A DNA stretch of 64,000 nucleotides from a bacterium (lineage in GTDB: Bacteria > Krumholzibacteriota > Krumholzibacteriia > LZORAL124-64-63), in the NCBI GenBank assembly GCA_016703265.1, contig JADJCK010000001.1, positions 186,001 through 250,000 on the forward strand, written 5' to 3'. A program made the position numbers and the translations under genes. Positions 57,087-64,000 of this stretch are shown here, in pieces. Below the pieces are notes generated by a model. That model had not been told where the DNA came from and ran no database searches. It was given only the letters and a program-made list of their open reading frames with translations. Within the stretch, counting starts at the first letter, position 1. Each line of letters opens with the position of its first letter.

Positions 57087-58796
57087 ATGCTTCGTCGCCT
57101 CGCCGCCCTGACGCTACTGCTGTTCGTGTGCTCCCCGGGCCTCGCCCATGCCGGGAAGGACCCGGTCGAGCAATTCGAGCGCGCCTACGCCAAGTCCGAC
57201 TGGAAGAAGGCCGGCCCCCTGGCCATCGAGGCCTACCAGTCCCGGGGAATCACCAATCCCCTGGGGATCGAACAGCTGCAACGCATGGCCGAGGCCTGTG
57301 ACTACGCCGGCGAGCACGAGTGGGCGCTGGACTTCCGCACCTCGGTCACCTTGAACGAAGATCGGATGACCTACGCCCGCGCCGGCGAGACCTTCAGCGA
57401 ACTGCAGGCCAACACGCGCTACGCGATCGAGCACAACATAACGGTGAAGTGGTACTCCATCTGCAAGTGCCTGTTCGCGGCCGAGAGCGGGGATACGCTC
57501 GGTGCCTTCGTTCCCTACCTGGCGGAACTGCCCCATTACCGGGGACCGATGCACGGCCTGTTCACCAAGGCGATCGAGACCTACCTGTGCCCGGCGATCG
57601 GAACGGCCGTAGCTAGGGGCGACGTGGAGTTCCTGCGCCAGGTGCTGCCCGCCATCACCGAGAAGGACGACATGCCGGAGCGGTGGCGCCCCGTGCTCGT
57701 GGCCGCTTTCGAAAAGGTCGGCGATCCCGCCGCAGCCGTGCGGCGCGCCTGGGCCGACGTCTTCGCGTGGGGCAATCCCGGCGAGCCCTTCGACACGAGG
57801 GGCCTGCCGCACCTGGCCGAGAAGGCGGGCGAGGTTGCCTACCGCAATCACCTCACGAAGGACATCCCCCCGGTGGCGGCGGGCTGGGCCCGCCACCTCG
57901 ACGGCGACGACGCCGGCGCGCTGGCCGACCTCGCCGTGGCGGCGGCGGCGCCCCATGGCGAGAACGCCACGAGCCCGAACCACGACCGCTGCCTGGCCAT
58001 GGCGCTGGCCGGGAAGATCTGCGAACAGAAGGGCGACCTGCGGGGCGCCCTGTCGTGGTACCACCGCCTCACCTGGTCTGACTTCGACCAGGTCAACTCC
58101 CGCTACCTGGGCCTGGCGGGCGTCGACGGTCCCAGCCCGTTCGCGTACTGCCGCCTGCATGGCCTGATGGGCGCGGTGGACCAGGCCCGCGTGCTGCTGG
58201 CGATGAACCGTCCCGGTCCGGCCGCTCACGAGTTGACGGCCCACATCGACATGACGAAGGACATCCGCGACGAGGTCCACAACCGTCCGCCGCTCTTCGA
58301 CGCATGGGCCGACGTCAGCGCCCGGCTCGAGGCCCAGATGTCGGGCACGGCCTTCAAGCAGCCGGACTCGCTCGGGTTCTACAAGGACGACCTCATCGTC
58401 GATGCGCAGGGCCAGTTGACCCCCCGCGAACCGGCCGCCCGCATCGATGCGCGCGTGCGCGTCGGCCATGAGGTGTTGCAACGCATCCACGCCGACGTGG
58501 ACGCCACCGCCCGGTTCGAGGCGGAGCAGGCCGAACTGGAGGAGGCCGAGCGCGCCCTGGCGCGCGCCGAAGCCGCCGGGTCCGCGGCGGCGCGGACGCA
58601 GGCCTTCCAGTTCCTGGAGAAGGTGCGCGACGGCAGGTGCATCCGCTGCAAGGGCACCGGGAGCCTGTACGTGGCCCCGAACGTCACGCAGGGCTGGGTC
58701 TACAGCGAGGTCACCAAGGAGAGGGTCGACACGACCGAATACGCGTCGGGGTACACGAAGGTGTGCCACTGGTGCAACGGGACCGGGCAGCGCTGA
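57087..58796 (+). CDS. Secreted repeat protein with DnaJ-like zinc-finger pair
   Basis: I do not recognise this family. ATG 57087 follows GGGAGGA; the 569-aa product has a signal peptide (ALTLLLFVCSPGLAHA then G), so it is probably periplasmic or outside. Residues 25-450 are helical and repeat-like (ERAYAKSDWKKAGPLAIEAY resembles TPR). A coiled coil rich in Ala/Glu lies at about 475-510 (EQAELEEAERALARAEAAG). The end carries two CxxCxGxG motifs (CIRCKGTG near 517 and CHWCNGTG near 562), the spacing of the DnaJ cysteine-rich domain, here as one pair of half-sites. Zinc-binding DnaJ-type fingers outside the cytoplasm are unusual. It is the last gene of the mutS-miaA run. Confidence 0.65.
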   Translation: MLRRLAALTLLLFVCSPGLAHAGKDPVEQFERAYAKSDWKKAGPLAIEAYQSRGITNPLGIEQLQRMAEACDYAGEHEWALDFRTSVTLNEDRMTYARAGETFSELQANTRYAIEHNITVKWYSICKCLFAAESGDTLGAFVPYLAELPHYRGPMHGLFTKAIETYLCPAIGTAVARGDVEFLRQVLPAITEKDDMPERWRPVLVAAFEKVGDPAAAVRRAWADVFAWGNPGEPFDTRGLPHLAEKAGEVAYRNHLTKDIPPVAAGWARHLDGDDAGALADLAVAAAAPHGENATSPNHDRCLAMALAGKICEQKGDLRGALSWYHRLTWSDFDQVNSRYLGLAGVDGPSPFAYCRLHGLMGAVDQARVLLAMNRPGPAAHELTAHIDMTKDIRDEVHNRPPLFDAWADVSARLEAQMSGTAFKQPDSLGFYKDDLIVDAQGQLTPREPAARIDARVRVGHEVLQRIHADVDATARFEAEQAELEEAERALARAEAAGSAAARTQAFQFLEKVRDGRCIRCKGTGSLYVAPNVTQGWVYSEVTKERVDTTEYASGYTKVCHWCNGTGQR

Positions 58797-58846
58797 ACGC
58801 GAATGGGCGGATGCGCCCGGTCGCCGGGCTCGACGTGCGCAGCGGG

Positions 58847-59538
58847 CTAGCGCCACAGCCCCAGCAGCCGGCTCAGGCTGACGGTTTCGACCGACTTGTC
58901 TGCGCCCGAATTGTCTGCGCTGCCAGCAGCCAGCTTGGTGTCGTCCGTCAGGTCGGAGATCGCGCGCAGCCGGCAGTACGTCCCGGAGACGCCGTTGACC
59001 ACCGTATCCCGCCGGGCAACGTGGAACTGGAGCGTGCCCTGCACCTTGAGCATCGACGGCAGCCCGCCGCGATCGAACAGCATGATGACATCGAACAGGG
59101 CATTCACGGTGCCCGGGTAGGCTGAACCCTGGATAGCCTCCGCCCAGTCGCCCCGCCGCTCGAAGGTCTGGAACGCGATGGCCTGAACGGCCTCGACTGC
59201 CTGCTGGTCCGGATCGACCACGTCCTGCTGCGAGAAGAGCCGCTCGTGGATGCGCAGGGCTTCGGCCAGCTCGATGGCCGGGCCGAGATCGGGAAGGTCG
59301 CCATGGCCCGTGACTGCAACGGCATGATGAACGCCGCGTCCAGAAGGCGCGCGTGCTCCTCAGCGGACATCGTCTCGTAGACCGTCTGGAAATCCTGAAC
59401 GAGCCTGTCCGGCGTCACCGGCCCCACGGGAGGCACGGCAGGCGGGGCGGGGTCGGATTCGGCGCTGCAACCGGCCAATAACGCCGCGAGAACGAGGGCG
59501 GGCAGCAGGACGACAACTGCGCTGCGCGATGGATGCAC
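58847..59538 (-). CDS. Small lipoprotein, possibly NTF2-like, with an internal frameshift
   Basis: ATG 59538 starts a lipoprotein signal with lipobox LLAGC (Cys near residue 24). The first part reads to HARLLDAAF; the second, beginning HHAVAVTGHGDLP and ending SRLLGLWR at 58847, is in another frame. One missing base between 59323 and 59330 joins them into about 230 aa. The layout (TPDRLVQDFQTVYETM, HARLL, then a beta-rich half with VQGTLQFHVARRDTV) is like lipoproteins of FCB bacteria with an NTF2-type fold, a resemblance I infer from memory of the pattern. The tRNA-Gly gene lies 49 nt upstream on the same strand and may supply its transcript. Confidence 0.6.
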
Positions 59539-59587
59539 GGCCTGCTCCTTCCGGTCATCGCCCGGACTGCTGCCGCGGAAGGGAAGA

Positions 59588-59663
59588 TGGAGCGGGCTAC
59601 GAGGCTCGAACTCGCGACCCTCAGCTTGGGAAGCTGATGCTCTACCAACTGAGCTAAGCCCGC
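59588..59663 (-). tRNA. tRNA-Gly (anticodon CCC)
   Basis: A complete 76-nt cloverleaf on the minus strand: acceptor gcgggct/agcccgc, D stem gctc/gagc, anticodon stem tcagc/gctga with loop ttcccaa (anticodon CCC, reads GGG), T arm gcgag-ttcgagc-ctcgt, discriminator U and encoded CCA. U at position 73 and the acceptor G1-C72/C2-G71 agree with glycine identity. Confidence 0.95.
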
Positions 59664-59688
59664 TCCGGATATCCGCTTGAACGGGACC

Positions 59689-59717
59689 AAATTAGCGCCC
59701 CCGCGGGCACCTGTCAA
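59689..59717 (-). promoter_or_regulatory. Predicted promoter of tRNA-Gly
   Basis: On the minus strand a perfect TTGACA (59717-59712), 17 nt and TAATTT (59694-59689). The transcript would begin near 59682, 19 nt before the tRNA. Confidence 0.65.
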
Positions 59718-59789
59718 CCCCGCCCGGCCGTCGGCGCTCCACGCAGCACGGTTGCCCGCCGGCCCTGCCTGTGCTTACTTGGCCGGACC

Positions 59790-61355
59790 ATGATCCCACT
59801 CATCCGACCTTTCCCTGCCCCGCTCGACCGCCTGCACGACTGGCGCGAAGGCGACGCCGTGTTCGAACTCGACGGCCGCCCCCTCGAGGACATCCTCGAT
59901 CTCTACTACTACGCGCCCGAGGAGAGCACCACCGCGCTGGGCATCCGCCGCGCCGACGGCGGCGAGCTCATCGTGCGCCTGGACCCGGGCGACATCCACG
60001 CCGTGACCGAGTGCTTCGCGCCGATGGAGTTCAAGACCTGCGCCTGCGACTGCGTCTTCTGCTTCATCGACCAGAATCCCAAGGGGATGCGCGCACCGAT
60101 ATACGTGAAGGATGAGGATTACCGGTTCAGCTTCCTGTACGGCAACTACATAACGCTCACCAGCCTCGGCCGTCGCGGCCTCGAACGCATCATCCGCCAG
60201 CGCCTGTCGCCGCTCTACGTCTCGGTGCACGCCACCGACATCGACGTGCGCACCCGCATGCTGGGCATCAAGCGCCGCTACGACGTGATGCTCATCCTGC
60301 GGCAGCTGGTCGCCGCCGGCATCGAGATCCACACGCAGGTCGTGCTCTGCCCGGGCTGGAACGAGGGCCTCATCCTGGAGAAGACGTTCCGCGACCTGGT
60401 GACCCTGGCTGCGCCCAAGGATGAGGACGAGGCGGCCTTCGAGGCGGTCAGTCGGCGTGGGCACGGCTACGAGGAAAGCGGGATGGGGGATGGCGACGAG
60501 CCGCCGCTGGCGCCGGTGCAGGAAGCGGCCGACTTCGACGTGCTGGCCCCCGCGAAGCTGCCCTGCGGCGAGCCCGTGTTCGCGAATCCGGATGACGACG
60601 AGGACGACCTCAGCGGACTTGCGCCGGCGCAAGTCGGCTCTCCAGACGATGAACCCGGCGTCACCGCCCGCGCCGGCGGCATCCGTTCCCTGGCCATCGT
60701 GCCGGTGGGCCTGAGCAACCACCGCGACGGCCTGACGAAGCTCGACCCGGTCACCCCGGCGGTGGCCACGGCCACCATCGACCAGGTGGCCGGCTGGCAA
60801 CAGGAGGCGCGCGCAAAGCTGGGCTACGGCTTCGTCTACCTGAGCGACGAGTTCTACCTGCAGACCGGGCAGCCCTTCCCGCCGGCCGCCGACTACGACG
60901 AGTTCTGGCAGATCGACAACGCCATCGGCCTGACCTGCCGCCTGCGTGACACCTGGGCCGAGGAGCTGGGCTGGGCCGTCACCGACGGCGACATGCCGAC
61001 CCGGCCCCTGACGGTGCTGACGGGCGAGCTGGCGGCCACCGCCTGGCGCCGCGAGTTCACGCCCGTGATGGAGGCGGCGGGCGCCCCGCCGGTCGAGGTG
61101 GTGGGGGTGGCCAACACGTTCTACGGGGCCTCGGTGACGGTGGCCGGGCTGCTTTCGGGCGGCGACCTGCGCCGGGCGCTGCTGACCCTGCCGTCGAACC
61201 CGGTGCGCGACGTGGTGCTGTCCCCGCGCGTGCTGAACGCCGACGGACTGACGCTCGACGGCCTCACACTCGACGACCTGGCGGTCGGACAGCCCCACCG
61301 GCTGCACGTCGGCGAAGAGGACGGCTTCATTGATTTCTGGCGCCAATTGGGCTAA
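59790..61355 (+). CDS. DUF512-family radical-SAM protein with an acidic insertion
   Basis: Function of the family is not established. ATG 59790; no Shine-Dalgarno, and a possible promoter (TTGCCC 59752, TACTTG 59776) would leave almost no leader. The N-terminus (DWREGDAVFELDGRPLEDI) is PDZ-like. The radical-SAM site is CACDCVFCFIDQNPKGMR (CxxxCxxC plus one extra Cys) near residue 84, diagnostic for the family, and KTCAC/GNYITLTS follow. About residues 208-297 are an acidic, low-complexity insert absent from usual members (~430 aa; here 521). The DUF512 domain ends with LTGELAATAW and VANTFYGASVTVAGLL. The DUF512-der-plsY-gpsA order is also known from Firmicutes. Confidence 0.85.
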   Translation: MIPLIRPFPAPLDRLHDWREGDAVFELDGRPLEDILDLYYYAPEESTTALGIRRADGGELIVRLDPGDIHAVTECFAPMEFKTCACDCVFCFIDQNPKGMRAPIYVKDEDYRFSFLYGNYITLTSLGRRGLERIIRQRLSPLYVSVHATDIDVRTRMLGIKRRYDVMLILRQLVAAGIEIHTQVVLCPGWNEGLILEKTFRDLVTLAAPKDEDEAAFEAVSRRGHGYEESGMGDGDEPPLAPVQEAADFDVLAPAKLPCGEPVFANPDDDEDDLSGLAPAQVGSPDDEPGVTARAGGIRSLAIVPVGLSNHRDGLTKLDPVTPAVATATIDQVAGWQQEARAKLGYGFVYLSDEFYLQTGQPFPPAADYDEFWQIDNAIGLTCRLRDTWAEELGWAVTDGDMPTRPLTVLTGELAATAWRREFTPVMEAAGAPPVEVVGVANTFYGASVTVAGLLSGGDLRRALLTLPSNPVRDVVLSPRVLNADGLTLDGLTLDDLAVGQPHRLHVGEEDGFIDFWRQLG

Positions 61356-61432
61356 CTTGTGCGCCTGCGGCCCATTGGCCGCCACCAGACCCGGCGGCCC
61401 TGTCGGTGTCCCTCCAGACCGGGAGTCCGCTC

Positions 61433-62746
61433 TTGCCCCTGCGCACCGTCGCTATCGTCGGCCGCCCCAATGTGGGCAAGTCCACGCTCTTCAACCGCGT
61501 CCTCGGTGAGCGCCGCTCGGTCGTCCACGAGACGGCCGGCGTGACCCGCGACCGCATCGCCGAGATCACCGACTGGGCGGGCCACCCGTTCCAGTTGCTG
61601 GACACCGGCGGCATCATCCCGTTCGGCGAGACCACCGGCGATTTCGACGAGAAGGTCACCCAGATCGCCCGCGAAGCCATCGAAGAGGCGGACCTGGTGC
61701 TGTTCCTGGTGGACGGCAAGGTCGGCCCCATGGCCTGGGACGAGTCGATCGCGCGCGACCTGCGCAAGGCGGGCAAGGCCGTCGTGCTGTGCGTCAACAA
61801 GGTGGAGACCGACGGCGAGCGCCTGGCCCTCTACGAGTTCCACTCCCTGGGCCTGGGCGAACCGTTCGGCATCAGCGCGCTGCACGGTCGCGGCGTGGGC
61901 GACCTCCTGGACATCGTCGTCGAGGGCTTCCCCAAGCAGGAACTCGAGATCCCCTGCGACTGCAAGGTGGCGATCCTCGGCCGGCCGAACGTGGGCAAGT
62001 CGTCGCTGCTGAACATCCTGGTGGGCCGTGAAGAGGCGCTCGTCAGCGAGATTTCCGGCACCACCCGCGACTCGATCAACACGGACCTGAAGTGGCACGG
62101 CAAGACCATCCGCCTGATCGACACCGCGGGGCTCAGGCGCAAGTCGAAGGTGCAGGAGGCCATCGAGGTCTTCAGCAACATGCGCACGGTGCGCGCGCTC
62201 GAGCAGTGCGACGTGGCGGTGTTCGTGGTCGACGCCGAGGCCGGCGCCGTCACGCAGGACTCCAAGATCGCCGGCATGATCCACGACGCGGGCAAGGGCT
62301 GCATCGTGATCTTCAACAAGTGGGACCTGATCGGCGACAAGGGCGCCAACACGCACCTGGCGCACTGGGAGAAGTTCTGCACCGAAGTGCCGTTCCTCAC
62401 CTACGCGCCCTGGTTCACCGTCAGTGCCGAGTCGCGCCAGCGCACCGGCCGCATCATGGAGACGGTGTGGGAAGTGCACGAGGGCCGGCAGAAACGCGTC
62501 AGCACCGGCCAGCTCAACGAATTCCTCGAGAAGGTGGTCGCGATCCAGGGTCCGCGGGCGCACGGCGGCGGGGTCGGCAAGATCTACTACGGCACCCAGA
62601 TCGAGAGCGCGCCGCCCACGTTCCTCCTGTCGGTCAACGAGCCCAAGTTCTTTGCGCGGAACTACCTGCGGTTCATCAATAACAAGCTGCGCGAGGAATT
62701 CGGCTTTACCGGCAACCGGATTTTTGTGAAGATGAAGAAGCACTAG
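61433..62746 (+). CDS. der: Ribosome-assembly GTPase Der (EngA)
   Basis: Tandem-G-domain GTPase needed for 50S maturation. TTG 61433 is preferred: GGGAG lies 7 nt upstream and the protein then begins LPLRTVAIVGRPNVGKST as in the family; GTG 61406 upstream is a weaker alternative. G domain 1 (GRPNVGKS near 9, DTGGI, NKVE) and G domain 2 (GRPNVGKSS near 182, DTAGL, NKWD) are complete, and the C-terminal KH-like domain ends in NRIFVKMKKH. Length about 437 aa. Confidence 0.96.
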   Translation: MPLRTVAIVGRPNVGKSTLFNRVLGERRSVVHETAGVTRDRIAEITDWAGHPFQLLDTGGIIPFGETTGDFDEKVTQIAREAIEEADLVLFLVDGKVGPMAWDESIARDLRKAGKAVVLCVNKVETDGERLALYEFHSLGLGEPFGISALHGRGVGDLLDIVVEGFPKQELEIPCDCKVAILGRPNVGKSSLLNILVGREEALVSEISGTTRDSINTDLKWHGKTIRLIDTAGLRRKSKVQEAIEVFSNMRTVRALEQCDVAVFVVDAEAGAVTQDSKIAGMIHDAGKGCIVIFNKWDLIGDKGANTHLAHWEKFCTEVPFLTYAPWFTVSAESRQRTGRIMETVWEVHEGRQKRVSTGQLNEFLEKVVAIQGPRAHGGGVGKIYYGTQIESAPPTFLLSVNEPKFFARNYLRFINNKLREEFGFTGNRIFVKMKKH

Positions 62747-62815
62747 GAAGCACGCTCGGAAGACGTTCCTGAAGCATCCGTCACGACGTTCCCGACCCCG
62801 ACCGGAAACGGACCC

Positions 62816-63493
62816 ATGCTGCTCATCCTGTTCCTTCTTCTGGCCTTCGCCCTGGGGGCCATCCCGTTCAGTTTCATCATCGCCAAGAGTGTCAAGGGCA
62901 TCGACCTGCGCCATCACGGTTCAGGCAATCTCGGAGCCACGAACGTATTCCGCACGCTGGGACCGCGCTGGGGCGTGGCCTGCCTGCTGCTGGACATGGC
63001 GAAGGGCGCGGCCGCGGTCTGGCTGATGACGATGCTGGTCGATGGCTGGCAGGCCGGCGAACCCACGCCGTTCAACATCACGCCCGACCTGTTCCGCATC
63101 TTTGCCGGTGCGTTCGCCTCGCTGGGCCACACGTTCAGCCCGTTCGTCAGCTTCCACGGCGGCAAGGGCGTGGCCACGACCGGCGGCGCCTTCGCCGTGC
63201 TGGAGCCGTACGCGATCCTCGTCACCGTCATCGTCTTCGCGATCGTCGCCTTCGCCTCGCACATCGTGTCGCTGGCCAGCATCGCCGCGGCCTGCGTGCT
63301 GCCGCTGGCGGTGCTGTTCTTCGAGCGCCAGAGCCCGGACACCTCGAAGACGATCATCTGGTTCACCTTCTGCGTCTGTGGCTGGGTCATCTGGCGGCAC
63401 CGCGCCAACCTGGTCCGCCTGCGCGCGGGCACTGAAGGCAAGCTCCGGCACCACAAGGGCGATGGCGCGTCGCCCCCGCCGCCGGCCGCCTGA
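62816..63493 (+). CDS. plsY: Glycerol-3-phosphate acyltransferase PlsY
   Basis: Inner-membrane enzyme that acylates glycerol 3-phosphate from acyl phosphate, the step before PlsC. ATG 62816. Multi-pass, with the three PlsY motifs: GAIPFSFIIAK, HGSGNLGATNVFR and FHGGKGVATTGG. Length 225 aa. It needs a PlsX acyl-phosphate supplier elsewhere; its product is used by the PlsC half of the fusion at 39621. Confidence 0.95.
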   Translation: MLLILFLLLAFALGAIPFSFIIAKSVKGIDLRHHGSGNLGATNVFRTLGPRWGVACLLLDMAKGAAAVWLMTMLVDGWQAGEPTPFNITPDLFRIFAGAFASLGHTFSPFVSFHGGKGVATTGGAFAVLEPYAILVTVIVFAIVAFASHIVSLASIAAACVLPLAVLFFERQSPDTSKTIIWFTFCVCGWVIWRHRANLVRLRAGTEGKLRHHKGDGASPPPPAA

Positions 63494-63506
63494 TCGGAGG
63501 ACCGTC

Positions 63507-64000
63507 ATGGAATGCATGCCGCGCAAGGCCGCCATCCTGGGCACCGGCAGCTGGGCCAGCGCCTTCGGCCGCCACCTGTGCCACAAGTGGGAACGCGTGG
63601 TGCTGTGGGGCATCGACGAGAAGCAGGTCCGCAGCATCAACCAGACGGGCACCAACCCGGACTACCTGGGCAGCATCGTGCTGCCGCCGAACCTTCGCGC
63701 CACGCTGGACCTGAACGATGCGCTGGTGCGCGCGGACATCGTCTTCGTGGTGGTGCCCAGCCAGGTTGTCCGTCAGGTGATGGGCAAGGTGGCCCTCAGC
63801 GGCGCGCTGCCGCCCGGCGTGCCCGTGGTGAACCTGGCCAAGGGCTTCGAGGTCAGCTCGCTGAAGCGCCTGAGCGTGATCATCGAGGAGGAGCTGGCCG
63901 CCGCCACGCCGGCCGGCCCGCACCCGGTGGCCGTACTGCTGGGGCCGAGCCATGCCGAGGAAGTGGCGCTCGAGCTGCCCACGGCGGTCGTGCTCTCGGG
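63507..64000 (+). CDS. gpsA: NAD(P)-dependent glycerol-3-phosphate dehydrogenase (3' cut by window)
   Basis: Makes glycerol 3-phosphate from dihydroxyacetone phosphate, the substrate of PlsY. ATG 63507 follows CGGAGG. The Rossmann loop is GTGSWASAFG near residue 11 (family GxGxWGTA), VFVVVPSQ, NLAKGFE and GPSHAEEVA are present. The window ends after about 164 codons, in the middle of the protein; nothing suggests truncation in the genome. Confidence 0.92.
   Translation, partial: MECMPRKAAILGTGSWASAFGRHLCHKWERVVLWGIDEKQVRSINQTGTNPDYLGSIVLPPNLRATLDLNDALVRADIVFVVVPSQVVRQVMGKVALSGALPPGVPVVNLAKGFEVSSLKRLSVIIEEELAAATPAGPHPVAVLLGPSHAEEVALELPTAVVLS

Noticed and set aside
58797..58846. Terminator between the zinc-finger gene and the minus-strand lipoprotein
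   Set aside because: A gcccgg/ccgggc hairpin exists but no T-run follows on either strand.

Overview
This window is a gene-dense stretch (about 48 protein genes and one tRNA in 64 kb) from a very GC-rich, diderm bacterium. Several features point to an uncultured member of the FCB side of the tree, of the Eisenbacteria/Krumholzibacteria kind: a PorV/UPF0164-like outer-membrane barrel, a secreted M6 protease whose C-terminus looks like a FlgD/type IX-type sorting domain, a Big_5-type lipoprotein as found in Bacteroidetes relatives, and LysM lytic transglycosylases. That placement is inferred from gene content, not from a marker-gene tree. No mobile element, prophage, CRISPR array or replication origin is visible. 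Almost all genes lie on the + strand; the exceptions are a transglycosylase near the left end, rpsT, one lipoprotein and tRNA-Gly. No gene-free stretch exceeds 300 bases.

Layout. 1-4.4 kb: outer-membrane barrel (5' cut), convergent mltD-like transglycosylase, and a divergent diguanylate cyclase. 4.3-14.7 kb: comEC, purC-purH, an M6 metalloprotease and an Slt70-like transglycosylase. 14.7-25.5 kb: secA, smg (DUF494), topA-trmFO-xerC-hslV-hslU, an old cluster also known from Bacillus. 25.6-30.3 kb: argF, a lipoprotein and dapF-dapA-dapB. 30.4-33.6 kb: rpsT (minus), uvrC and a second Xer recombinase. 33.7-43.2 kb: trpS-scpA-scpB-rluB, hisC-aroF, a cmk::plsC fusion and rpsA. 43.3-48.9 kb: mtaB-miaB, lapA/lapB-like genes and a SPOR protein. 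48.9-58.8 kb: mutS, a GAF-domain sensor with a degenerate GGDEF, mutL-miaA and a secreted zinc-finger protein. 58.8-64 kb: a lipoprotein and tRNA-Gly (minus), then DUF512-der-plsY-gpsA (gpsA cut by the window edge).

How it fits together. Genes are packed in long operons with 1-20 nt overlaps, many TTG/GTG starts and few internal promoters. Where promoters can be read they share one pattern: TTGnCn, 17 (once 18) nt, then TAnnnT. The functions are mainly housekeeping: purines, DAP/arginine/histidine/aromatics, tRNA modification (trmFO, miaA, miaB, mtaB), chromosome handling (two Xer recombinases, ScpAB, TopA), mismatch and excision repair, protein export and phospholipid synthesis.

Two themes deserve attention. 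First, five conserved genes (purH, slt, smg, mutS and a lipoprotein) each carry one reading-frame break, with a sixth possible in uvrC. This looks like uncorrected sequence error more than gene decay, and it would mislead automatic annotation. Second, several ordinary proteins carry unusual additions: hyperacidic tails on ScpA and ScpB, a histone-H1-like tail on TopA, a 95-residue leader on S1, an acidic insert in the DUF512 radical-SAM protein, the cmk::plsC fusion, and a dead-GGDEF GAF sensor between mutS and mutL. I did not find a convincing new defence or mobile system.
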